A stretch of 45,210 bases of DNA, taken from contig CAZJXA010000004.1 of the NCBI GenBank assembly GCA_964549785.1, forward strand, positions 1 to 45,210, read 5' to 3'. This DNA is from JBEIUO01 sp964549785 (GTDB lineage: Bacteria; Planctomycetota; Phycisphaerae; Phycisphaerales; UBA1924). A program made the translations under genes and the position numbers. The notes under the pieces are model-generated. The model ran no database searches. It was not told the DNA's origin and saw nothing but the letters and a program-made list of their open reading frames with translations. Shown in pieces: positions 8,483 through 17,184 of the stretch (the first letter of the stretch is position 1; every line of letters starts with the position of its first letter).

Positions 8483-9034
8483 TCATTCCGGGCGCAACAG
8501 CCCGAGCAATTCGTCCGCGGTCGCTCCGCTCCGGATCGTCGTCCGGTGGTTCAGCCGCAGGAACCGCTCTTGGTCGGCGTGGTCAAGAAACGTCATCAAG
8601 CCGTCGTAATACCCCGACGTGTTCAACAGCCCGACGGGCTTGGAATGGATCCCCAACTGGGCCCACGCCAGAATTTCAAAGAGTTCGTCGAGCGTCCCCA
8701 GACCACCCGGCATGGCGATGAACGCATCCGCCAGTGTTGCCATCCTCATCTTCCGCTCGTGCATTGATTCGACCACGCTCAACTCGGTGATCCCGGTGTG
8801 CCCCAACTCGCGGTCCTTCAGCAACGTCGTGATGACCCCTATCACCTTGCCGCCCGAGGCCAGCGCGGCATCGGCGACCGCGCCCATGAGGCCGGCGCGG
8901 CCACCGCCATAGACAAGCGTGATGCCGGAGCGCGCGAGGGCGGTGCCGAGTTCCCACGCCGCAGCGGGGTATTCGGGGCGTGCGCCGTTGCTGGCTCCGC
9001 AGAAGACGCAGATGGATTGCGGAGGAGAAGTCAC
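8483..9034 (-). CDS. LOG-family protein (cytokinin riboside 5'-monophosphate phosphoribohydrolase-like)
   Basis: A 183-residue protein, the usual length of the TIGR00730/LOG family, which hydrolyses nucleoside 5'-monophosphates to base and ribose 5-phosphate. The Rossmann-like start (ICVFCGASNG), YGGG-RAGLMG and the hallmark PGGLGTLDE (PGGxGTxxE) are all present, as is the Arg of MHERKMRM. The start is GTG at 9034 with a weak ribosome site. It lies 40 bases after the GH31 gene on the same strand and may be co-transcribed. The true substrate in bacteria is often unknown. Confidence 0.93.
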   Translation of the reverse strand: MTSPPQSICVFCGASNGARPEYPAAAWELGTALARSGITLVYGGGRAGLMGAVADAALASGGKVIGVITTLLKDRELGHTGITELSVVESMHERKMRMATLADAFIAMPGGLGTLDELFEILAWAQLGIHSKPVGLLNTSGYYDGLMTFLDHADQERFLRLNHRTTIRSGATADELLGLLRPE

Positions 9035-9074
9035 AGGAACTCACAGGGAAACGAGGGACCACCGATCACAACGA

Positions 9075-11291
9075 TTACTCGACGATGATCACGACGATCG
9101 TCCGATTTTTCGCTCCCTCCCACGACCCCTCCGTCTTGACCGAGGTGATTGTCGCGCCCGCATCGGCTTTCACCGCCTCGAACGTGGTCAACCGGTACTC
9201 GCCCTTCTGGTAGCCGTACCCATCACCCGAATCTTCATAGAGGGTGCCCGTAGCCTTTCCGCTCGCATCGAAATTCACCACGAGCGTCAGTTCATCCAAC
9301 GGCTTTTCATCGACAAACTCGATCGAAGGCCCCATGGGGATGATCGCGCCCGGCTTGACGAACAGTTTGGGGAGGTCCGGGTTGTTCTCGGGCAACCCTT
9401 CCAGCCGCAGTCGCTTCCAATCGCCTCTGGGCATCACCGACACCCGGCTGCCGTCGGGAATCATCTGGGCCTGCACCAAGAGGCCGTCTCCGATCAGGAA
9501 ACTGTCGTCCTCGCTCCGGAGCGCCGGGTCCGAGGGATCGGCAAAGAACAGAGGCCGCGCCACGGGCAGGCCGGTGACGCTCGCCTCACGGAAGACCGTG
9601 TAGAAGTGCGGCATCAGGCGATAGCGCAGTTCAAGGGCAGCCTTGCACGTCGCCTCAACTTCCGGGCCGAAGGCCCACGGCTCTTTGTCGATGTTTCCCT
9701 TGCCGGTGTGGCCGCGGCTGAATGGCAGCAAGGCTCCGAATCCCATCCAACGCGCGAACATTTTGCCGTCGCCGTTGCCTGCGAAGCCGCCGATATCGGG
9801 GCCGATGAAGGGCTGACCCGAAAGCCCCACGTTGAGCGACATGGGGATCGATTCCTCCAAGTGGGCCCAGGTGGCGCTGTTGTCGCCCGTCCAGGTGGCC
9901 CCGTAGCGCTGACCACCGATGTAGTTGGCGCGGCTCAGGACGAAGGGTCTTTTGTCGGGATTGATGCGGGCGATGGCTTCGCGCGTGCCGCGGATCATCT
10001 GCATTCCGTAGACGTTGTGGTAGCGGGCGTGATCGCCGGCGGACTTCTCGCCCTGGGCTGTTCCTGCGGGTGTGATGAGGGCCGGGTCTCCGGAGTGACG
10101 GTTGTCAAGCGGCATGGTCTTGCTCGCCACGTTAAAGACGGCCGGCTCGTTCATGTCGTTCCACACACCGCTGATGCCGTTGGCGATGAACGGGTCGTAC
10201 AGGGTGGACCACCACGCGCGGACGTTGGGGTTCGTGTAGTCGGGAAAGTGGCACCAACTCGGCCAGACTTCTCCCTCATAGTTCGTGCCGTCGGGCCGCT
10301 TGACCCACACATCGGCCTTGGTGCCCGAATCCATGATCGCGCGATACGAAGCCACTTCGCGGGCCCTTGCCTCGTTGACGGCCGGGCCTTCCTTTTCCAG
10401 GTCCGAAGGCTTGCGATCGGCGGGGCCGGCATCGTTGCGGCTCTTCATGCCGGGATCGATCATCCACACGTTGTGGAATCCTGCCGCGAGAAGATCGGCG
10501 TTGAGTTGTTTGGGATCAGGAAAGTACCCGCGATCGAAGGTGAAGATTCGGAACGCTTCCATGTAGTCGATGTCGAACCAGATGACATCGCACGGGATGT
10601 CGCGCGACCGAAAGCCGTCGGCGATCTCGCGGACCCGCGCCTCCGGGAAATATGAATAGCGGCATTGGTGATAGCCGAGGGCCCATTTGGGCGGCATGGG
10701 CATGAAGCCGGTGAGTTTGGCGAGTTCCACGAGCACGGCCTGCGGCGTTGGCTTCTCGATGACGATGAGCGGAAAGGCGGGGCCATCAGCGGTGAACGTG
10801 ACTTCATCGGGCGAGGTGTAGCCGGTATCGACGGTGCAGCGGTACGTCGTGTCGGCCAGCAGCCCGAACGACGAGCCATCGGCGTTGACGCCCAACACCC
10901 ACGGGTGCGATTGATAGAGCGAGACGGCCTCAGGCCCGTAGCCATAGGCGTCTGTGTTCCAGCAGGTAATCGTTTTGCCGTTGCGGAGCAGCGGACCGGC
11001 GACCTCGCCCGTCCCGTACAGCGAGGTGCCGCGAGTGATGGTGACGGTCACGCTGTGGGAGGTGCCCGCGGCCACAAACTCCGGAGTCAGGGTGATCGTC
11101 GATGGCGGAGCGGCTGGCAGCACCGCGGGCTCGGCCAGCAACGCGTACGACGGATGAGCGTTCGTTTTGGCTTCAACCGAGGCGTGAAACCGGGCAACAC
11201 CGGGCCCGAAGGCATCCATCACGACGGACCCGTCGGACGATTGCGAACAGAGCGCGGAAATGAGAAGAACACCGAGCGCGGCAAAGGGCAT
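9075..11291 (-). CDS. Secreted GH31 alpha-glucosidase
   Basis: A 738-residue glycoside hydrolase family 31 enzyme releasing alpha-linked glucose (or xylose) from non-reducing ends. The N terminus is a signal peptide (MPFAALGVLLISALC). The catalytic nucleophile is Asp379 in GVWNDMNEP and the acid/base is Asp470 in WTGDNSATW. Other family marks are FDIDYMEAF, HQCRYSYFPE and GPDIGGFAG with RWMGFGALLPFSR. A beta-sandwich N-terminal domain and a C-terminal domain with LYEDSGDGYGY fit the family layout. It is divergent from the alpha-amylase across 250 bases, consistent with joint breakdown of starch-like glucans. Alpha-xylosidase is an alternative. Confidence 0.93.
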   Translation of the reverse strand: MPFAALGVLLISALCSQSSDGSVVMDAFGPGVARFHASVEAKTNAHPSYALLAEPAVLPAAPPSTITLTPEFVAAGTSHSVTVTITRGTSLYGTGEVAGPLLRNGKTITCWNTDAYGYGPEAVSLYQSHPWVLGVNADGSSFGLLADTTYRCTVDTGYTSPDEVTFTADGPAFPLIVIEKPTPQAVLVELAKLTGFMPMPPKWALGYHQCRYSYFPEARVREIADGFRSRDIPCDVIWFDIDYMEAFRIFTFDRGYFPDPKQLNADLLAAGFHNVWMIDPGMKSRNDAGPADRKPSDLEKEGPAVNEARAREVASYRAIMDSGTKADVWVKRPDGTNYEGEVWPSWCHFPDYTNPNVRAWWSTLYDPFIANGISGVWNDMNEPAVFNVASKTMPLDNRHSGDPALITPAGTAQGEKSAGDHARYHNVYGMQMIRGTREAIARINPDKRPFVLSRANYIGGQRYGATWTGDNSATWAHLEESIPMSLNVGLSGQPFIGPDIGGFAGNGDGKMFARWMGFGALLPFSRGHTGKGNIDKEPWAFGPEVEATCKAALELRYRLMPHFYTVFREASVTGLPVARPLFFADPSDPALRSEDDSFLIGDGLLVQAQMIPDGSRVSVMPRGDWKRLRLEGLPENNPDLPKLFVKPGAIIPMGPSIEFVDEKPLDELTLVVNFDASGKATGTLYEDSGDGYGYQKGEYRLTTFEAVKADAGATITSVKTEGSWEGAKNRTIVVIIVE

Positions 11292-11541
11292 ACGGGAGGT
11301 CCAAATGAGAGGAGGAACGGGCGACTGCGAACGGCCGGACAGCAGGGTAGCAAATGCGAAAAGCCTGCGCGATTTTGAGAATAATCGATACGTCCCTCTT
11401 CCCTTTTTGTGCGAATGTTGTCATACTGGATCGGCTTTCACGCTCGCCCTCTCTTGGGCCGATAGATCCGTGGTTTCTGGCTTGTTTTGTGGCTTTGTCG
11501 TCGGTTGCAGCGGGCGGGGAGCCCGCTGATGGGAGTGGCTC

Positions 11542-14442
11542 ATGTCGAAGATTTTCTTTGTAACCGGTTTCACGGACGCGGGCGGCAATGCACCCCGCCG
11601 ATTGACGAAATCTCTTGCCGCTCTGGCGGGCGTAGCGGCCTCGTTTTCGTCGCTGACCGCCAGCGGGCAGATCTCCGACGAGAATCCCCCGGTCATGTTG
11701 CAGTGGTTCGAGACCAGGTGGATCGACATGGAACGCCGCATGCCAGACTGGTTCGCGGCGGGCTATGGGACGGTCTGGCTTCCTCCTGTCAGCCGAGGCC
11801 GCAGTTCGCCCGGCACCAACTCCACCAGTGCCGGATACGACGTGTTCGACCGATTCCATCTCGGCAAGCCCGGCGAGCAGACGGCCTACGGCACCGAGGA
11901 ATCCTTCGGCGCGGTGAAGGATGAGTTCCACCGCGCGAACGGCCTCGTCTATGTCGACATGGTGCTCAACCACAACGCCGGGCGTGATACCTCGGCCTTC
12001 TTCCAGAACGAGGGCGGATATCCCGGCTTCTGGATGAATTCTGCCACACCCGCCGTCAACAAAACCCCGACCGAGAATTGGGGCGACTTCCATAACGGCG
12101 TCGCTTCGGGCTATTACCAGTCGGAGAACCCTGGCGGTGCCCGTTATTGCCTCTTGAAGGGTGACCTTGTCGCCCTGATCGACATCGACCACGGCTCCAA
12201 TCACATGTTCATTCGGCAGCCGATCGAAGCCGGCCACCCCCAGAACATACCGGCCGGCACCATTTACAACCGCATCGACCCCGGCAACCGACGCTTCTAT
12301 CCCGACACCGCCCTCGGGACCGACGCTGTCAACAACCCGGGCATGTCGTTCGCCGGACCCCTCAACAGCGGCATCTTTGCGCCTCCCTGCGACATCGCGG
12401 CCCGCAACGAACCCGCGGGAACCCAGAACATCGCCCGCTTCAACACCGCCAACCCCATGGCGGGTGATCCCGTGGCCGAGAACGCGACCGGCTACCTGCT
12501 CCGTTGGACGCAGTGGATGTTGGACGTGCAGAACGTCGATGGCTTCCGGATCGATGCCGTCAAGCACATGCCAACGTGGTTCTACGACACGTTCTACGAC
12601 TCGGTGGTCTTCCAGCGTCGCCAGACGCCCGACGGCCGCTCGGTCACCCCCTTCAGTTTCGGAGAGTCCGTCGAGGGCAACGACTTCTCATTTGATCGCT
12701 ATGTCCGCAAGCCGAACGGCCGCACCACGGGTCGGCTAGCCGCCGGAGACGCCTTCGGAAACCGCGATGTCCTCGACCTGAACGGCGCGGGCGGCCTGCG
12801 CGACATCGTGAGCAACTTCGCCGATTGGAACAGCGGCCTCGGCCGCCACATCGACGCTACCGACGATGGCTTCCAGAACGGCTCAGTGGGCGTCAATCAC
12901 ATCTTCAGCCACGACAACGGAAGCAACGGAAACGGCGGCAGCCTTCCGGCCATCCCTGGCTATCAGGCCCAAGGCTGGTTCGCCCACGCCTACCTCGTGA
13001 TGCGCCCCGGCCAAGCCAAGGTCTATCACAACGGCCGCGGCACCGGCCGCACCGGCGGCGGGTTCTATCCGCGCGAAGGCGAGCCGCTCGCGCTCGGGTT
13101 CGATCCCACCGCGGTCGCGCTCAACCCGGTCATCACCAACCTCGTGCAGATTTCCAACGGCTTTGGTCGGGGCTGGTATTACCCACGTTGGACCGACAAC
13201 GAAGTGCACGTCTTTGAACGGGCCACGCAGACGGTCTCCAACGGCCTGTCGGGAAACGTGCTGGTTGGGTGCAACCGGGCGTATAACGGGCTCAACATCA
13301 CGAGTTTCGATCAGCGGACCTTCAACACCGCGTTCCCGCAAGGCACGCGCCTTGTTGAACTGACGGGTAATGCCGCGAACCCCCTCGTGGATCCCTCCAA
13401 CCAGATCAGTGAAGTCATCACCGTCGGAGCCGGTGGCAGCGTGACGATCCGCGTGCCCCGCAATCAGAGCTTTACGGGCACAACGCACTACAAGGGCTTC
13501 GTCATCTACGGCCCGGCCGTTCCGACGGGTGTGCTGACCATCGGCGGAACGACGGGCGCCATCCCCGCGGATCCGAACGGGGCCCCCGATGTCCGCCAGC
13601 GGATTTCGGCTCTCCCGATTGTCAACGGTAATTCGCTGACCATCTCACTCACCACCACCAACGGCGACCCCGGCGCAGGCAACAACGCCAACGCCGACGA
13701 CAACGCGCTCTTCCGGATCGATGCGGGCTACGTTGATTTCAACGGCAACGGCGGCGTCGATATCCCGTACACGAACACCGTGGTGCCCGGCTACGAAAAC
13801 TTCGTGACCCTTAATCAGCCCCTGGCCAACACCGCGAACACCAACGGGCTGTACTCGCAGGCCATCGACGCCACCCTCCTTGATGAGGGCGTCCATTTCA
13901 TCTCGGTCGCGGCGTTCCGCGCGCGGCAGGGCTTCGAAGCCCCGCTTTACAAGGAGTTCCGGCAGTCGATCTACGTCGATCGTCTGCCCCCGGCCGCCGA
14001 GCTCATCGACCCCGGCGTCATCGAACCCACGCAGTTCACTTTCGAGGCCCGCGCGCTGGATCGCACCGTGAACCGCATCCACCTCATCCTCGACCCACCC
14101 GAAACCGAGACCCCACTCGCGCTCGCCACGGTACTGAACCAGGCAACGCGCGACGATCGGTTTGAGTGGTCGCGCATCCTGACCGGCCTGCAGCCCGGCG
14201 CCAACACCGTCCTCCTCATCGCGTTCGAGGAATCCGGCCGCGGCAACGCGATCTACTACTCCATCAACCAGGGCTCCTGCATCGCCGACATCGATACCGA
14301 TGGCGATGTCGATAGCGACGACGTTGTCGAGTTCTTCGCGGCCTTCGAATCCGGGAGCGACACCGCCGACGCCGACAACGACGGTGACGTGGACAGCGAT
14401 GACATCGTGCTCTTCTTCGGCCGCTTCGAGGAAGGGTGCTAA
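11542..14442 (+). CDS. Secreted GH13 alpha-amylase with EF-hand/dockerin-like tail
   Basis: A 966-residue extracellular enzyme cutting alpha-1,4-glucans. All four GH13 regions are visible: DMVLNH (residues 139-144), GFRIDAVKH with nucleophile Asp338, GESVEG with acid Glu375, and FSHDN with His457-Asp458. The ATG at 11542 follows GGGAG; the N terminus (about 43 residues to ASG-Q) acts as an extended signal peptide. After the barrel come beta-rich domains, then two Ca-loop repeats 27 residues apart (DTDGDVDSDD and DNDGDVDSDD), and the chain ends Gly-Cys, like the protein ending at 439. A LacI-type operator box lies inside the first codons (11559-11572). Confidence 0.93.
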   Translation: MSKIFFVTGFTDAGGNAPRRLTKSLAALAGVAASFSSLTASGQISDENPPVMLQWFETRWIDMERRMPDWFAAGYGTVWLPPVSRGRSSPGTNSTSAGYDVFDRFHLGKPGEQTAYGTEESFGAVKDEFHRANGLVYVDMVLNHNAGRDTSAFFQNEGGYPGFWMNSATPAVNKTPTENWGDFHNGVASGYYQSENPGGARYCLLKGDLVALIDIDHGSNHMFIRQPIEAGHPQNIPAGTIYNRIDPGNRRFYPDTALGTDAVNNPGMSFAGPLNSGIFAPPCDIAARNEPAGTQNIARFNTANPMAGDPVAENATGYLLRWTQWMLDVQNVDGFRIDAVKHMPTWFYDTFYDSVVFQRRQTPDGRSVTPFSFGESVEGNDFSFDRYVRKPNGRTTGRLAAGDAFGNRDVLDLNGAGGLRDIVSNFADWNSGLGRHIDATDDGFQNGSVGVNHIFSHDNGSNGNGGSLPAIPGYQAQGWFAHAYLVMRPGQAKVYHNGRGTGRTGGGFYPREGEPLALGFDPTAVALNPVITNLVQISNGFGRGWYYPRWTDNEVHVFERATQTVSNGLSGNVLVGCNRAYNGLNITSFDQRTFNTAFPQGTRLVELTGNAANPLVDPSNQISEVITVGAGGSVTIRVPRNQSFTGTTHYKGFVIYGPAVPTGVLTIGGTTGAIPADPNGAPDVRQRISALPIVNGNSLTISLTTTNGDPGAGNNANADDNALFRIDAGYVDFNGNGGVDIPYTNTVVPGYENFVTLNQPLANTANTNGLYSQAIDATLLDEGVHFISVAAFRARQGFEAPLYKEFRQSIYVDRLPPAAELIDPGVIEPTQFTFEARALDRTVNRIHLILDPPETETPLALATVLNQATRDDRFEWSRILTGLQPGANTVLLIAFEESGRGNAIYYSINQGSCIADIDTDGDVDSDDVVEFFAAFESGSDTADADNDGDVDSDDIVLFFGRFEEGC
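11559..11572. promoter_or_regulatory. Second LacI-family operator-like box, inside the amylase gene start
   Basis: TGTAACCGGTTTCA differs from the palindrome at 2715-2728 by one base and fits TGWAANCGNTNWCA at all positions. It starts 17 bases after the A of the start codon, a place where a bound repressor would block transcription. It lies within coding sequence, so chance is possible, but two such matches next to glucan-related genes are suggestive. Confidence 0.5.
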
Positions 14443-14544
14443 AAGCCAGAATCCGCAGACACGACTTGCGTGTTCCGTCGGGCCACGTCGTATGAGACGG
14501 CCCGCCGATGCACCTATCGGCGCGGTCGTCTCGCACACGACCCG

Positions 14545-14703
14545 TTCAGCACCTAAGGCTCAGCACTGACCGCTCAGCACNNNNNNNNNNNNNNNNNNNN
14601 NNNNNNNNNNNNNNNNNNNNNNNNNNNNNNNNNNNNNNNNNNNNNNNNNNNNNNNNNNNNNNNNNNNNNNNNNNNNNNNNGCTCAGCACTGACCGCTCAG
14701 CAC
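14545..14703. repeat. 14-bp tandem repeat flanking the assembly gap
   Basis: Units of 14 bases with core GCTCAGCAC (consensus GCTCAGCACTGACC) end the left side (14558-14580). The same 23 bases restart the right side (14681-14703). A degenerate copy (TTCAGCACCTAAG) precedes them. The array probably continues through the N run with unknown copy number. Confidence 0.7.
14581..14680. other. Scaffold gap of 100 N
   Basis: Exactly 100 undetermined bases, a placeholder size rather than a measured length. It is bounded by identical 23-base tandem-repeat sequence on both sides, so the assembler most likely broke at the repeat. It lies between the convergent ends of the amylase and citrate synthase genes; a missing small gene or repeat array cannot be excluded. 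Confidence 0.9.
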
Positions 14704-14724
14704 CGGCCAATCAGCGTTGCTCGT

Positions 14725-15855
14725 TCACCGCTGGCCCATGGGGATGTACTTCTGGTCGTGTGGTCCCTTGTAATCCACGTCCGGGCGGTACAGCCGATTG
14801 TCGGCGAGTTGCTCGAGGATGTGCCCCGACCACCCCCCGACGCGCCCGACGACGAACATGGGCGTGAACAGGTCGAGCGGCAGCCCGATGCAGTGATAGG
14901 TGGTGGCAGAATAGAAATCGACGTTCGGGTAAATGCCCTTGGCGGCCACCGCGGTCGCCATGACACCCTCGATCGCCTTGCTCTTCTCGTACAGCCCCGC
15001 GTTGCCCGTGTCATACGCCAACTGCTTTGCGAGCGCCGAGAGATGGGCCGCCCGGGGGTCATAACTTTTGTAGACCCGGTGCCCGAACCCCATGATTTTG
15101 TCCTTGCGGTTCAGTTTGTCGAGGACGTAGGCCTCGGCCGCATCCACCGAAGGAATCTCGTTCAGCATCACCATCACGCCCTCGTTCGCGCCGCCGTGCA
15201 GCGGGCCGCGGAGCGAGCCGGTGGCCGCAGTGATCGCCGAGTAGATGTCGCTGAGCGTCGAGACCACCACTCGCGCGCTGAAGGTGGAGTTATTGAGGCC
15301 GTGATCGGTGTGGAGCACCAGGCACACGTTGAGCGCCTTGGCCATCGTGGGCGTCGGGCGCGTCCCATTGAGCATGTACAGGAAGTTCTCCGCGATGCCG
15401 AGCGTCTTGTCCGGGGCGACGATGTCCTTGCCTTGGCGGTGGCGGTGGTACGCGGCGAGCATCGTCGGTGTGCACGCCAGGATCGTCATCGCCTTCTGGC
15501 GGACGGTGGGGACGTCGGTGGCGTTGGGTTTGGGATCAAAGAGACCCAATGCCGAGATCAGAGTCCGCATGACGTGCATCGGCTGCGCATCCTTGGGCAT
15601 CGCCTTGATCATGGCCTCGATGGGCGGCAGAATCGCGTAGCGCGACCGCACGTCCGCCTCGAAGGCCCGCAGTTCGTCGGCCTTGGGCAGCCGCTGGTTC
15701 CATAGAAGGAAAACCGTTTCTTCGAAAGTCGAATTCGCGGCGAGATCGCCGATGGGGATGCCGACGTATTCGAGGACTCCCTTCTCGCCGTCGATATACG
15801 AAAGGTTCGTTTCGGTCGCCACCACGCCTTCGAGACCCTTGGAATACGTCGCCAT
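14725..15855 (-). CDS. gltA: Citrate synthase
   Basis: A 376-residue enzyme joining acetyl-CoA and oxaloacetate to citrate, the entry step of the TCA cycle. The short length matches the archaeal/Gram-positive-like (or 2-methylcitrate synthase-like) dimeric class rather than the roughly 430-residue hexameric enzyme. Catalytic residues appear as His220 (GPLHGG), His259 (GFGHRVYK) and Asp313 (NVDFYS), with the HTDHGLNNSTF segment around residue 185. The ATG at 15855 has AAGGAT upstream. It is the last of a long minus-strand series. 2-Methylcitrate synthase is possible but no propionate genes are near. Confidence 0.93.
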   Translation of the reverse strand: MATYSKGLEGVVATETNLSYIDGEKGVLEYVGIPIGDLAANSTFEETVFLLWNQRLPKADELRAFEADVRSRYAILPPIEAMIKAMPKDAQPMHVMRTLISALGLFDPKPNATDVPTVRQKAMTILACTPTMLAAYHRHRQGKDIVAPDKTLGIAENFLYMLNGTRPTPTMAKALNVCLVLHTDHGLNNSTFSARVVVSTLSDIYSAITAATGSLRGPLHGGANEGVMVMLNEIPSVDAAEAYVLDKLNRKDKIMGFGHRVYKSYDPRAAHLSALAKQLAYDTGNAGLYEKSKAIEGVMATAVAAKGIYPNVDFYSATTYHCIGLPLDLFTPMFVVGRVGGWSGHILEQLADNRLYRPDVDYKGPHDQKYIPMGQR

Positions 15856-16008
15856 CGAGGTCGATCCTTCGCTCTAAACATCACGTTTTGACCACCGCCC
15901 GTGCCGGGACACCACGCCTGAAACGCCGAACCGTTGGAGGGCCGATGGTAGGCGGGAGCGAAATGGCAAATGGCATCCCCGGGGCATCCAACGCGGACCG
16001 CCTGATAC

Positions 16009-17157
16009 CTAGCGAGCGCCGAGGGGCTTGACTTCCGTCCAGCGTTCCCGGCTCGTCGCGCTCCGCAGCGCGGCTTCGATAAACGCGACACCCCGCGCGC
16101 CTTCGCGGGCAGTGGGGTAATCGAGCGGGGATTTCTCACCCCGGATCGCCGCGAAAACGCCCCGGTAGACGTTGGCGAAGGCCTCGATGAAGCCTTCGGG
16201 GTGGCCGGGCGGGAGCCGGGCCGCAGCGGTTGCCGCGGCAGAGAGGCCGTTATTGCCGCGGCGGTACACCGTTTCAGGGGTGTTCAGGGAGCGGAGAACC
16301 AGCGCGTTGGGCTCTTCTTGATTCCAACTCAATGAGCCGGTGGAGCCGTGAATCTGGATACCCAGGTGGTTTTCGTGCCCGATCGCCACTTGGGAGGCGA
16401 TCAGCACGCCCCGCACCCCTCCGGCGAAACGGAGGAGGATGCTGGCATCGTCGTCGACCCGCCGACCCGGCAGCACGCTGCCAAGGTCGGCGCACAGGCT
16501 CTCGATGGCGAGCCCGGTGATGTAGCGCGCGAGGTGTTCGGCGTGGGAGCCGATGTCGCCGATCGCTCCGCCGCCCCCGGAACGGCCGGGGTCGGAGCGC
16601 CACGAGGCCTGCTTATGTCCCGACGATTCCAAGTCGGTGGCGAGCCAGCCCTGCTGATAGTCGACAACGACCTTGCGAACGTCGCCGATCCGCCCCGACT
16701 GGACGAGGTGGCGGGCTTCCTTCACCATCGGGTAGCCGGAGTAGTTGTACATCACGGCGAAAACGACGCCCCGACGTTCCGCCGCTTCGATGAGCGTTGC
16801 CGCCTCGTGGGTCGTGCGGACCATGGGCTTGTCGAGGACGACGTGGAACCCCGCCTCGGCGAAGGCCTGCGCGATCTCAAAGTGCGAGTCGTTGGGGGTG
16901 ACGATCGAAACAAGGTCGATGCGCTCGCCCTTGGGTCTCGCCTTTTCCGCGTCGAGCATCACTCGCCACGTCGGGTAGTTGCGGTCGTCATCGAGGCCCA
17001 GAAGTCGGCCGGACTCAAGCGCCTTGTCCGGGCTCGCGGACAGGGCACCGGCATTGAAAACCGCCTCATGATCGAGTTGCGCGGCGAGGCGATGGACGCC
17101 GCCGATAAAAGCGTCACGGCCTCCGCCGACCATCCCGAATGTAAGAGGCTTGGGCAT
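16009..17157 (-). CDS. Gfo/Idh/MocA family oxidoreductase
   Basis: A 382-residue NAD(P)-dependent oxidoreductase acting on a sugar or sugar derivative. The N-terminal Rossmann part starts GMVGGGRDAFIGGVHR, and the family (E/D)KP motif is LDKPMVRT. The C-terminal domain contains GGGGAIGDIGSHAEH, with the His often involved in catalysis, and STGSLSWNQEEPN. The family is greatly expanded in planctomycetes and substrates are rarely known. It starts 27 bases after the end of the gene at 17185 and may share its transcript. Confidence 0.9.
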   Translation of the reverse strand: MPKPLTFGMVGGGRDAFIGGVHRLAAQLDHEAVFNAGALSASPDKALESGRLLGLDDDRNYPTWRVMLDAEKARPKGERIDLVSIVTPNDSHFEIAQAFAEAGFHVVLDKPMVRTTHEAATLIEAAERRGVVFAVMYNYSGYPMVKEARHLVQSGRIGDVRKVVVDYQQGWLATDLESSGHKQASWRSDPGRSGGGGAIGDIGSHAEHLARYITGLAIESLCADLGSVLPGRRVDDDASILLRFAGGVRGVLIASQVAIGHENHLGIQIHGSTGSLSWNQEEPNALVLRSLNTPETVYRRGNNGLSAAATAAARLPPGHPEGFIEAFANVYRGVFAAIRGEKSPLDYPTAREGARGVAFIEAALRSATSRERWTEVKPLGAR

Positions 17158-17184
17158 TCCGAACCGTAGAAGCCGGGGCCGCCT

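Noticed and set aside
8919..10655. 578-residue plus-strand frame
   Set aside because: Antisense to the GH31 alpha-glucosidase with its catalytic motifs; no domain seen.
11173..12567. 464-residue minus-strand frame
   Set aside because: Antisense to the amylase and to the end of the GH31 gene; no recognisable motif.
439..14442. Cellulosome (dockerin) system
   Set aside because: The tails resemble dockerins, but there is no scaffoldin or cohesin-like gene in the window, and such tails are found in many planctomycete secreted proteins.
14443..14724. Hidden gene between amylase and citrate synthase
   Set aside because: The visible parts are repeats and a 100 N gap; no frame is convincing.
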